Shown: one piece after another, positions 32,853 to 42,834 of the stretch | How the letters are laid out: each line of letters begins with the position of its first letter | Position numbering within the stretch: position 1 is the stretch's first letter | DNA from: Macrocystis pyrifera | Lineage: Eukaryota > Sar > Phaeophyceae > Laminariales > Laminariaceae | DNA length: 64,000 bases | Assembly: GCA_031763025.1 (NCBI GenBank) | Contig: JASSKH010000030.1 | Coordinates: 2,239,197 to 2,303,196, forward strand | Direction: 5' to 3' | Translations under genes and position numbers: made by a program | The notes under the pieces: generated by a model | The model's input: only the letters and a program-made list of their open reading frames with translations | What the model was told of the DNA's origin: nothing | Database searches by the model: none

Positions 32853-33520
32853 GGGGGGGGGGGGGGGGGGGGGGGGGCGTACTCATTTATTGCTTGCCTC
32901 GGTCATTTGACCATTGACTATGCACCCCTTTCGACACGCGGGGGGGGGGTGGGGTACTCATGCCATGGATGGGCGTAGTCGTATGACCATAGATCCTCGC
33001 ATCCCTGTTATTACCGGGATGGAGCGCTGACGTCGGGTTTCACCGACCAGGTAGACATTGCTTGCATCAAGCGCCAAGCGCCGCTAGGTGTGCGGTGAGG
33101 CGCATAAAAGGGTAAGCTGCATCCTTCTGAGCCGCTTGTGAAGCGAATGATCCTGATTGTGTGGAGGGTAGCGTCGAATGAATCGCTGAGGGGGGTGGGG
33201 CAAATGTGTTGGTGATCCCGTAGGTCGATGCATACGCAATGAATACTGCCGTTGAGATCGTTCGAGACAGGGGCGGGGGGGGGGGGGGGGGGGTACTCAA
33301 TATCATGCATGACCGTAGTCGTATGACCATAGACCCTCGCAGCCCTACAATGCCGGAACGGAGCACGTCGGGTTTTCACCGACCAGGCAGACATTTCGTG
33401 CACCAAGCGCGAAGCGCCGTGAGGTGTTGGGCGAGTCGCATGAAGGGTGAGCTGCATCCCACTAGAACCGCTTTTGAGAAGGATTTTCTTGCTTATGGGT
33501 GACAGCATCCATGAGTTGAT
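32853..33520 (-). mobile_element. Pile-up of three retroposon 3' ends, each starting at a G-run
   Basis: On the minus strand three insertions in the same orientation each end in a C-run. The first is a LINE family A tail (32940-32878, text AATGGTCAAATGACCGAGGC then GAGTACG) ending in 25 C (32877-32853). The second is a family B copy (33190-32951) ending GAGTACC with a broken C-run at 32950-32941. The third is a family B copy (33520-33294) ending TTGAGTACC and then 19 C (33293-33275). The two family B copies share the order GAGCTGCATCC..., GTTTCACCGACCAGG..., GTCGTATGACCATAGA on the plus strand. Confidence 0.7.
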
Positions 33521-34019
33521 TAAATTTCTGGTGTAGCCACTTGCAGAGGCAGCAATGGGTTTACTATGTAATTGCCTAGTGGGTGCCTCACCATATACAC
33601 ACCACGTGATACGATCATCCCCCTTGTGCGAAGCAAAGGCTCTCCCCGCACAAAAAAAAATATCTAACTTGACCGCCAGCCGTGGTAACCGCCAAAAAAA
33701 AAAACAGAACAAAAAAAAAAAAAACGGCACCGTGGCTGTCTTCTCTGACGCCGTAGCATTTCGGAGCCCTCCCCTCTCGATCACGATGTCCTTCGGACGT
33801 CTCTGTCGGCGATAAAGGGAGCTCCGCTTTCACCTGGTGGCGGATCGACATACGTTTAAACGTTCGGGAGAGCGCGTGTACCAGGGGCTGGTGCTAGTTG
33901 ACCTGCGCGCCCCGATCGATGGCATAACCGCGCATGCCACGTGCACGCCCGTTGCACCGCAGCAGAGACACCTCTTTCATCCCAAAAAAGCACCGTCCTG
34001 CGGACACGAACTCCGACGG

Positions 34020-34440
34020 CGGGATGACCCTTGATGAGTCGACAGGTCTCGCTCTCAAGAAGGCGGTGGCACCTGGTCCCGATTGGCTTCTTTACCGGAC
34101 CTTGGCGAAACCTCTGAACTCCTTCGCTTCGTGCAGGGGTCCCGTTCCTCAAGTTGGTGTCGTCTCGGGGAGTTGCATCGAAGAAGCGACGTATCTTTCA
34201 TAACGTACCCGATTCGCTTAGTTTCTCTATTCTGTACCGGGCTTTGCCGGAACACGTCGCTTCGGCGTCGTGTGCTGGCAGTACTTCCAGAATCGACTGC
34301 CCTGAGGCACCTTGCTCCCTCTCTCGGTACGCTCTGCCCTACCAGCTTTCCGGTGTGATGTTCGCCATGACTTTCTCCAAAGCCCCGTGCACGTCGCGGA
34401 GGTCCTTTATGATCCTCCAAATGCGGTGAATGAGGTCCGA
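34020..34440 (-). pseudogene. GC-rich retroelement remnant, unassigned
   Basis: Both strands open in pieces. The minus strand gives IIKDLRDVHGALEKVMANIT (about 34415-34355) and basic segments after frame changes. It ends on a C-rich tract next to the LINE. It reads like a shredded retroelement ORF, but I cannot name the domain; a host origin is possible. Confidence 0.25.
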
Positions 34441-34497
34441 GTCACCCCCCATCCCCCCCCCCCACTCTCGGTCCTTCTTAGGAAACATATATACACC

Positions 34498-34900
34498 CCC
34501 AGAGTCGAAGAACACGATAAAATATATAGAGAGGAAGTTCGGAGAAGTAGCAGTACAAGAAGCAAGCAGAAGTAGTACTAGTGGGAGATTTTATTAGAAG
34601 AATTGGGAAGGCAAGCAAACTGAATGAGAACATTGGACAATATGGAGAAGTTACAAATAATAGGAACGGGGAAGAGATGTTGAAGTTCCTCAAGCACAAC
34701 GAGATGAAAACGTTGAACGACAGAGTAAAGAATGTAGAACAAGAATGGACTATAGTAGGCAGTGCATACAAAAGGGAGAAATCTCTATCCTTGACTTCAT
34801 AGTAGTCGAAAATGGAAGTGGTAGGGAAACGGAACTACATGTATGCGCAGCGGACGTAGGAAGTACGGATCATTGTCTAATGAACAGCCAGTCAATAGAC
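34498..34900 (+). pseudogene. LINE endonuclease (EEP family), C-terminal part
   Basis: EVVLVGDFIRRIGKASKLNE (about 34570-34625) corresponds to the GDFNAR.G motif of AP-type endonucleases, with Ile for the usual Asn. Then come LNDRVKNVEQEWT and, after a frame change, LDFIVVENGSG and STDHCL (about 34861-34880), the S/T-D-H catalytic motif at the domain's end. The N-terminal catalytic half is missing through truncation. This nuclease nicks target DNA to prime reverse transcription. Confidence 0.8.
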
Positions 34901-34931
34901 GAGGGTTATCAAACATAGGCGAGGCAGGAAA

Positions 34932-36520
34932 TTGCACAGATGGAGAATAGATATACTAGAAGTAAACGAGAAACGAGAAGAGTTCCAAGAAGAGATAGCC
35001 GAAAATGAAGAGAAATTTTCCGAGCTGTTGGAAAGAATGAGTACAACAAGGAACGATATAAAGAGGGATGATGCACGAGCTAGGATAATAGAAGGATGGG
35101 AGCAGTTGGTCAAGACCACAGCAAGTGAAGTAATAGGGAAGAAGTTGATAGTATGCAACAGAGCAGTAAAGTGGTGGGATGAAGAAGTGAAAGAGGCTAT
35201 AAGAGCAAGGAGAAAGGCACACGCAAGGTATACATCGAGTAAAACCTCGACAGGGTGGGAGGAATATGCTATAGCTAGAAAGAAAGTAAAAGAGATGGTA
35301 GAGAAGAAGAAGAAAGGGATACGGAAAGACGTAGTACATAAAACGAATGAAGACTTTGAGGGCGGAATGGAGCAGATGTGGGTAAGGATAAAAGGGATAC
35401 TGGGCAAACAAGAGGCAGACACGGGGATAGCTACCTTGAGAGCGCAAACCGGTAAAATGGTTAGTAGTTCGAAGGGGAGAAGATAAGTACTAGTTGAGCA
35501 TTACCGTATGCTAGGAACATCCACAGCCAACGAAACGTTCGACGCAGAATTCGAGAAGGAAATCAACGCGTGGGCAGAGGTGAACGTAGATGTATCAGAA
35601 AGGAAAGGCAGTAGTTCGGAAGGGTACAGAGAGAGTTCACAACGGAAGAAGTAAATAAGTGCGTACGTGGATAAACTTAAGAATAGAAAGGCAGGAGGGG
35701 CAGACCAAACAATAAATGAAGCTATGAAGTACGAGGGAGAAGGAATGTTTACCATGATGGTTATGTTGTATAATTGGATGTGGAAAAAAAAAACGAGTAC
35801 ACACCTAGGAAGAGGAGAGAAGGAGTAGTAGTAAAACTTATTCAAGAAAGGGGAAAAGGCTGACCCGGGAAACTATAGAGGGATAACGCTACTAAGCATA
35901 GCAGACAATACACTTTGTAAGATTTTGAACGATAGAATTGGAACGATGATAAGGAAGAAAGACAAAATAAGCGAAGGGCAAGGGTCAAACCGTAGCTACG
36001 TAGACCATGTGTACACCTTAGGTAAAATAATCCAAGGTAGGAAAGACGCGGGACTACAAACGTACTGTTTCTTTCTAGATGTACAGAAAGCCTACGACAC
36101 AGTGTGGAGAAATGGATTGTGGAAAAAAAAAAAAACTGTGGGAAATAGGAATCACAGGAAACATGTGGAGAACGATGAAAAAGATGACGGAATGTGCGAA
36201 AAGTGCTGTGATGCTGGACGGGGAAATATCGAAGTATATTGATATTTTACAAGGAGTTGCACAGGGATGTGCGTTGTCATCTAACCTATTCAAGATTTGT
36301 ACTAACGACTTAATAGTAGCAATGGAAGCAGCAAGGCAGGGAGTCACAGTAGGGGAAGATACGGTGTCGGGATTGATGTTTGCGGGTGACTTCGTGGGGA
36401 TATAAGAAGCACCCGAAGGATTGCAGATACAAATAGAGAAGGCGCTGGAATACCCTAGGAAATGGAGGGTGACGGCGAACGTCAAGAAATGCGCAGTAGT
36501 TGTTTGAAACGAAAACAAGG
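34932..36520 (+). pseudogene. LINE reverse transcriptase, frameshifted, catalytic Asp lost
   Basis: A coiled-coil-like Glu/Lys-rich connection (34932-35486) leads to KLKNRKAGGADQTINEAMKY (about 35668-35728), then DPGNYRGITLLSIADNTLCK (about 35862-35920), ISEGQGSNRSYVDHVYTLGK (35968-36030), YCFFLDVQKAYDTVWRNGLW (36064-36123) with the first catalytic Asp, and LQGVAQGCALSSNLFKICTN (36247-36306). The F/Y-x-DD box reads FAGDFVG (about 36379-36400): the first Asp is Gly, so the enzyme is dead. A 13-A run at 36123 shifts the frame, and stops occur at 36404 and elsewhere. Motif style is that of Jockey/CR1/RTE-like LINEs; I cannot fix the clade. Confidence 0.85.
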
Positions 36521-37134
36521 TGAATCAGATAAATTTTAGTTGGAAGTGGGGAGACGATGTATTGCCGATCGTAGACCAGTATACATACCTTGGCGCGACA
36601 GCAGCTAAAAGAATCCTAAGATGCTCAAGTACGACTAGCAATACAATATTAAGAGCAGAACTGGGAATGTGCCCCACTTAAAACAAATAGAGACATGAGA
36701 AAGTTGAACTGGCAATATAGAGAAAGGAACATGCCAAAAAAGAGGTTGCCAGCCATAGTTGATAGAGCTGTATGGGAGAAAGTAGCAAAAGCGCGAGCTG
36801 GAATAAGGTGGGATGACGTAGTTAAGAAAGTATGAAAGGATATAGGGGGAAACCAAGAAGAGATTATGTCCGCCGGGAAGTTTGGGAGGTACAAGGCAGA
36901 AGTAGAAGAAATGAGAGAAAGAAGGGAAAGGCTAGCGCTAAGAAACAAGGTGGAATCGGAAAAACACTTAGAGATATACGGGGGATTGAGGGAAGGAATA
37001 GGAATGAAAACGTATTTGCATGGCCCAATGGACTTCGCGAAAAAGTTGAAACTGCGCTTTCGTGTAGGGGACCTGGACCTGCCAGAAAGAAGAAAGAGGT
37101 ACACCAGTAGCCGGGAGGAGGAGGAAGTAGACGC

Positions 37135-37275
37135 ACAGATGTGCTCGTGTGGCAAAGCAATATAGAGTAGAACTCACATAGTAGGATAATGTGAAATATA
37201 CAAGGAGGAACGGGACGTGTTAGAAGAGGAGATGAGGAAAATAGACGAATGTGATATGGAGGAGTTTGATACCAA
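37135..37275 (+). pseudogene. LINE ORF2 C-terminal zinc knuckle
   Basis: MCSCGKAI, a stop, SRTHIVG, a stop, then CEIYKEERDVLEEEMRKIDE. The spacing C-x-C-x8-H-x4-C is the C-terminal nucleic-acid-binding knuckle of many LINE ORF2 proteins. Two TAG/TAA codons interrupt it. The same C-terminal text (ECDMEEFDT) is seen at 10440-10490 in reverse. Confidence 0.65.
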
Positions 37276-37482
37276 ACGATCGCTATCCTAGGAGATAGAT
37301 GGTGACCACAGGAGGCCAAACAGGGAGGGGATAAGATTAGCAAAACAATTCTATGTAATATGTGGAAACAACGTAGTGAGCGCCCACTTGTTGGAGATGT
37401 CTCTATTAGGAGTAGGTGCTCCGTCTCGAAAGGGATGCGTGGTCAATGGTCAAATGACTAAGGCAAGCAACAAATGAGTACG

Positions 37483-37521
<39 letters not shown>

Positions 37522-37599
37522 CTGGTCTTTCTCCCCTATAGCGCCCGAGATATCGGCAAGAACCCCCGTTACGGTCCCCACCATGCTCCCGACGGACGC

Positions 37600-38345
37600 T
37601 GACATCATCTGTATTTTTTACAGCCTAAACCCTCCAGCCCCCGTAGACAGGCTCGCCTGCGCGAGTTGGTGGAGCAGCCACGTCAATGCACCCGTCGGGC
37701 AGCCATCCTCGAATAACAACGATTCTTCTGCTGTCCCCGGGAGATTAAGCAGGTTCTCCAACATCCACATCGCGCTGGTGTCTGCCTTTTGGCATACCGA
37801 TAGGGACAACTCTGGGCCCATCACCCGCTCGATTTATGCTACATGCCGAACCATGGAGCCGGTGGCAATCAGGTTCAGCTGTTTGTCTGGCATGCTTGGC
37901 AGCATCCCCGCGAATCTTTCCGCTCCACCCTCTTCGACGATCTTGATCGCGCTTTCCTTCGCGTATCTGTCGGTTCCCGATGGACACTCCACCCACCTTC
38001 ACCCCACCCCGGTCCGTGGTGTGGATGTCAATGCCTCCAAGAAGAGAAATTTCTTGCGACGTGGGGGTGTTCCCCTTCCGGGGTAAGGCGGATGTTTTAC
38101 CCGCGCTCATAGCGATGCCGACGTTAGCCAGCTCTCGCCGGCGGAAAGACATAGACCCCACAGTGTCGGCCGTAAATTCCATGATACCCATGCTGATGTC
38201 GTCCAGGTAGGCGAACGCCTCGGCACCTCCTGGCTCCAACTCCCCTCGGGTCCGCTCCAGCACCGGCTAGAGCGGCCTGCAGGACAACGCCGGTCCCATG
38301 ACATCCTTCGCCTCCAGAAGGTCTCTACACCAGTGCCAAACTTCT
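37600..38345 (-). pseudogene. Reverse transcriptase fragment with YLDD box
   Basis: Minus strand: KDVMGPALSCRPL (about 38315-38275), then FAYLDDISMGI (about 38210-38175) with both Asp of the catalytic box intact. FRRRELANVGIAMSAGKTSA and TSQEISLLGGIDIHTTDRGG follow, the usual G-K and L-G segments after the box, then a helical C-terminus with MWMLENLLNLPGTAEESLLF (about 37790-37730). Frame changes near 38260, 37990 and 37830. The RT N-terminal half is not seen next to it. Confidence 0.65.
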
Positions 38346-39679
38346 CGCGCCCAAAGCCAGTCCTAATGACTAACTGAGAGTGTGAAAGCGCAAGCCGTCG
38401 CTGTTAGCATGTGGACGTTGAGATCCATACGCATCTGTTTTGATGTGCAGTCACTACGCACGGATGCAAGAACACGAGTATCTTAGTTTGGATATTTGGG
38501 TAAATGCAATGAGCGGATATTTTACGAGTCTGTGTTACTCGTAGTACGAGCTATTGTATATCCAACGCATCGCCGTCGATAGTGATGCTGAGAACGTTTC
38601 TGGAACGTTTTGGATGGCCTTACAGGAAACAGTACGGGTTACGATAGAATACACCTGCCCGTAGTATGAGAATTGTCTCGAGATGACCAAGTGTCAACCA
38701 CGCCCAAATATTCACTCATCTCCTCTCCTCTTAACTTCTTCCTTTTCTCCTCACCTTTTCTCTCACCTTCTCTTCTTCTTCTCTTGACCTCTCTGAGATT
38801 TATCGTCCTTCGGCATTGGCCACATACGAGCCCATTTCAAATTTCAAGCCATCTTATATCTTCTTGTTCGCAAGTGATCTTCACAGACCCTTCGGTGGCA
38901 CCTCTGCCATCTCTCTACACAGAGTCAGAGCCTCGGCACATGCATCATTCTTCCAGTCGCTTCCGGCACCAGACAGCGCGTTCCGAGGGTCCATCCCCTC
39001 GAGGACAACCTCCGGGTCACACTCTTCTTCTGGGCGCCATTTGAGGCCGCTCCCTTCCTCCACATCGGAGGTGCTTGCTGCTACCGCTGCCGTTACTGCC
39101 TGGGAGACAGAAGTCGGATCTTCGTCGGGGAGTTTCGCCTTTCACCCGCTCCCACGTTGCCTCGCTGCCGGGCGCTCGCGGTTTCATGAGGAGACTGCGT
39201 GCTGCCACACTCACGCCCGCTGAGTGTCGGCATGCTGACGATGCTCTCTTGGACTTCGCGTCGTCCGTCGCTCCGTGGCCTGGATTACTCGTACGCTTTG
39301 TCGATGCCCGACAGGTGTATCCCATCAGCCCCGGGAGTAAAAGGGTAATTTCACCACGTTCAACAGACGTGAGCCTCTCGCGCCGCTTCACTCGTGCGTC
39401 CTGTGGGCGCAGCAGAGCCGACAGGATATACCATAACTGAACGGCCCTCAGGAGCTAGTTCGGTGTCTCCTATTCTCTATTCTGACGATGCTGTCCCAGG
39501 GCGTAGTTGAGGAGGCCAAGAACGTAGGTGAGCAGCTTAGCACGGGCAGAAGCCAGCGATAGCTGCATTTTTACCACTGGGACGAATATTGCTCGAGGTC
39601 CTCAAGAAGAACGTCATCGAGTGAACCTGCTATCCCCAACGTATCTTGGTCCCAGGGATAGCAGAGCCCATGAAGCCGG

Positions 39680-39952
39680 TCATCCTCGCCAATGTCGGGG
39701 GCCCCCCCTAGTCCCACTGTTGCAGTACGCAGCGCAGGGTCGCAGCCCAGGGTCGGCCATAAATGCCGCCCCTAGTGCTTCCCGCTTCCCATGGCGGACT
39801 GTGCAAGTTCTGGCACCGCAGAGAAGCGGCGCTTGCGCCCCCGTTCTCCTGACTGCATTTACCACGCAACGCGCATGCATAACGTTCCGGTGTCCACACG
39901 GTAGCCTCACCACTCGTGTCCTCGGGCCACTGTCGCTCGACAACCCCCGCAC
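39680..39952 (-). pseudogene. RING-like Cys/His block inside a retroelement
   Basis: The minus strand reads VVRLPCGHRNVMHARCVVNA (about 39915-39855), then LLCGARTC (about 39833-39810). C-x-H-x5-H-x2-C followed by C-x4-C matches the second half of a RING finger (C3HC4/C3H2C3). The first Cys pair is not in frame. RING fingers act as ubiquitin E3 ligases; whether this one did is unknown. It is flanked by retroelement sequence in the same orientation, which is why I assign it to the element and not to a host gene. Confidence 0.4.
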
Positions 39953-41149
39953 GTCGCGCCTTCTTGATTGCCGCCGATTGATGCGCGAAGTCGCCCTTCG
40001 CTCCCTGATGCCGCACTTTCTCCCTTGCTCCCTCCCCCTTCCCTGCTTAGTTCTCGCTCTCCATCGTTTCCCTCCCTCTGGCCAAGGGCCGATGGCGGCT
40101 CGCTCCCCCCGAGTCGAGGAATTCGCCCCCAGCTCGCGGTGAGCCCTCTTCCAGTACTGGTCGCTCGTGACCTCCTCCCAGATCCGCGTGGTCAGCCTCG
40201 TCTGCCCCTTGAAGCCGGTGCCCCCCCTTCCGCGTCAGTAGGCATAGACGGGGTCGCTCCAGGTATTGCTGAGGCGGCGCCGAGCTGTGTCAGGGAAACT
40301 CCCGAGCGTCTCAGTAGCATAACATCCCTGCCTTCGGTGATCTTGGAGACTCTCCGTGCCTAGACCCGCTGGTCGCTCTCCGACGCCGCAGCTTTTCCTT
40401 CCGGTGGTGCCACTCCTTCTGCCGCAAACGAAAGCAGCGCGGAGCCTGTACGCAACGCGCCTTGGACCCGGAGGGCCCATCTCGTCCAAAGGTGTTCCTC
40501 CCGCTCAGAATCGAGGCCCAAAACCAGGTACTCCTGGACGTGCGGCCTAATGTAGAGCCTGCGGTTGGGTGACCGAAGCAAGGCGTCTCTGCGGTCGGAT
40601 ATCGAACACCGTGAACAACGCACGGCAACGGTCGACCGCTACTTCCCATTCCCTTGAGCGGGGGAAATCGAGGTACGCCGGCGGCGGCAGATCCAGAGGG
40701 TCCCTGAACAGCGAGCACAAGAGGAAGGAGCAGGCTGGACTTCCCCCGTTGGGCTCCACCATCAGCTCGAACGTGTTGTGAGAGCCAGCCGCAACGTAAT
40801 TGGCTGGGTCCAGCCGGGGGACACCTTCCTCAAAAAGTTCGGCCAACTGCAGGGTGCTCCCGACTGCTGGCCACGTCTCCCCGGGCTGGGACCTGGGCAA
40901 CACCTGAGCCAGCTCCCCGACAGATGGGGAGGTCGGCTTCTTGCCGGCCACTCAGAGCGGCACGTGACGCAGGGCTGCGGATCAACCCTACCGTTCGCTT
41001 GGCGTTCTGCGCGGTCCGACATGCAGCGGGCGCGCACAAATCCTCCGTGGGAGCACATAGCGGGTATAGGGCCCCGGAGATATCTAGATCGTGACCACAG
41101 TATGTACAAGAAGCTCCGGTTTCCGCCACGCTTCCGCCTTGGCCGCTCT

Positions 41150-42077
41150 CGAACGAGGGGGACTCGTTGTACCCTGGCCTAGGGTATCGCCTCCTGCTCG
41201 TGCCGTCTCCTCTTCCCTCAAACTACTGGTATCTAAATCAGACGGCATATATACACTGTATGAATCTTCTGCCAGTTGATGTAGCTAATAATGGCGGCAA
41301 TGTACCTATACTGAGTGAAAGGCGGGCCCATACACAGCAGTGTTTTTTTTGGCTGTCACGCGATATTTACTGCCATCGCGCACGGAGTAGTGCTACCAGC
41401 AGTATTTTCATGTTTTACTACTGCTGTCTTGGCCCATACGTGACATACGGGGCACTACTGTCAGTAGTCTATATATACCTGGTACCAGGTATACTTTTTC
41501 ACAGTTGTGTTTGATAATACGTACCGGTACGTCCCAGACACACGCATCTAATATACGTAGTACTTTGTAGTTATAAGATGGAAATGAAGGTGGTACTATT
41601 ATTATTTATATTAATACTAACTAACGGGAGGAGATAGTAATAGCTTGGAGGAGAGAAAGAGAAAGAAGGAGAGAACGGGGGATACCGCGGACCATGACGG
41701 ACGGGGCGATTCTATTAAAAAAATACCGGAAATCATGAAGAAGTTAACACGAAAAAGAGTGTAACATGAAGTTAACACGAATAAGAGCGTGACATGATGA
41801 ATGGTCCTGCCACACGAACATGCATGAATGTGACGAAGCGGCGACCGACGGCACACACACCACTGAACCATTAGAATGTCGGGCGCTTGCTTGCTCCGTG
41901 TTGATATGGCTCGGCAGTCGACATTCGACAGTCGACAAATCAAATGGAGAGTGAGTGGGTGTTTCATTACGCTCTCGGTTGCGCGCAACACACACACAAA
42001 AAAAAAAGGAAAATGAAGACGCTTCCATCTCATTACCTCGTACCAGGTATATATCGTAGCTGTATGGACTACGCACA
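41150..42077. other. Gene-free stretch
   Basis: AT-rich, with no supported ORF. It contains TACCTGGTACCAGGTATAC at about 41476, one of many TACC-N-GGTA palindromes in the window. Confidence 0.5.
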
Positions 42078-42419
42078 TTTTTTTTTTTTTTTTTTTTTTG
42101 TTTAATCATCACTTTTACTTTCCAGCCCACTCATACGAGGTTTTACCCTCGACGATCTTCTGGACAAGCCGTGGTCACAGGTGTCGTCCCTTGTCCCCCC
42201 CGGTACGTGCCTTTAGTTTTTATCGCGCATAGGGTCCAGCATTCCCACTGCTCGTCGATTTTCATCGAATGTAGCCAACTCACGCTTTCGCGCTTTCCGC
42301 TTATCAATTTTTTATGCAAGAAAAAGCCCCTACGTACGAGCATGCACTCGGTGAGACTCGAACTCACGAAATTGATCTTGACAGGCTCGCGGACCACCTA
42401 CCAAGCTACCGGGGACGCC
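42078..42419 (-). mobile_element. tRNA-derived SINE family T, copy 1
   Basis: Reverse complement starts GGCGTCCCCGGTAGCTTGGT (A-box-like TAGCTTGGTAGG) and has a B box GGGTTCGAGTCTCACC-like sequence about 50 bp in. It continues through a conserved body (TTGCATAAAAAATTGATAAG; CACCTGTGACCACGGCTTGT) and ends in a poly(A) tail (T-run at 42078-42099). Length about 340 bp. Internal Pol III promoter boxes plus the A-tail define a SINE. Confidence 0.85.
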
Positions 42420-42523
42420 TAATATGTACCAGACGTATGACAGCAGTAGCATTCACTACGTACTACAGCAAACTGCTGTTGTAACATGTTGCGGTTGCCA
42501 TAGAACCCACACGCGCATGCTGC

Positions 42524-42642
42524 TATCACGGGGGACCATAGTCAATAGGATGTATATACGGTGGAGACAAAAGCCTATATATTTCCCAATCTTTACTAAC
42601 ATTATTAATTTGGTCCTATTTACTATGGTGGTCCCCCGTACC
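42524..42642 (+). mobile_element. MITE family 1, copy 4
   Basis: TATCACGGGGGACCATAGTC ... TACTATGGTGGTCCCCCGTA, with an extra GTG in the right end. Body as in copies 1 and 2, same orientation. Confidence 0.8.
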
Positions 42643-42785
42643 ATTCGCTATTTATTGATGATTCGTATTGATTGATGGGATTGAAAAAACAACAGCTGCT
42701 GTGAGATCGAGGACTTGGTCGAAACGCGTATTTGCTATAAATACGATATACATAGGTGTGTGGTTGTGCTTCGATCGCGCGTAAT

Positions 42786-42793
42786 GCTGTTGA

Positions 42794-42834
<41 letters not shown>

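Larger units (their letters stand above)
34490..37518 (+). mobile_element. LINE family A, 5'-truncated, with 36-nt poly(C) tail
   Basis: A 3-kb non-LTR retrotransposon. It starts inside the endonuclease domain, runs through reverse transcriptase and a C-terminal zinc-knuckle-like motif, has a short 3' UTR (TGTCTCTATTAGGAGTAGGT; AATGGTCAAATGACTAAGGC), and ends AACAAATGAGTACG followed by 36 C (37483-37518). Two further 3' ends of the family (10186-10540, 32853-32940) also finish in C-runs after the same bases, so the run belongs to the element. Base composition is A-rich and differs strongly from the GC-rich elements on both sides. Truncation at the 5' end fits incomplete target-primed reverse transcription. 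Confidence 0.85.
37540..41130 (-). mobile_element. Retroelement with zinc-finger, RING-like and RT pieces, interrupted
   Basis: Minus-strand coding-like pieces appear in order. The N-terminus (41130-40830) has CTYCGHDLDISGALYPLC, a possible Cys-rich finger. A helical segment follows (40951-40547, with QLAELFEEGVPRLDPANYVA), then a RING-like Cys/His block (39952-39680), Arg/Ser-rich segments (39391-39017) and RT motifs (38345-37600). About 38350-38990 has a different, AT-richer composition and splits the RT, so it may be a later insertion. The 3' end is cut by, or abuts, the poly(C) of the LINE. All parts are frameshifted. The class (non-LTR versus DIRS-like) cannot be decided from the motifs seen. 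Confidence 0.55.

Noticed and set aside
33555..33851. Frames on both strands across A-runs (Lys-rich / Phe-rich)
   Set aside because: Driven by A-runs at 33652-33664 and 33694-33724; no supporting features.
39528..40363. Plus-strand frames of 130-200 codons
   Set aside because: They are shadows of the minus-strand retroelement, which carries the RING-like and RT motifs; the plus readings are Arg/Pro/Ser-rich and featureless.
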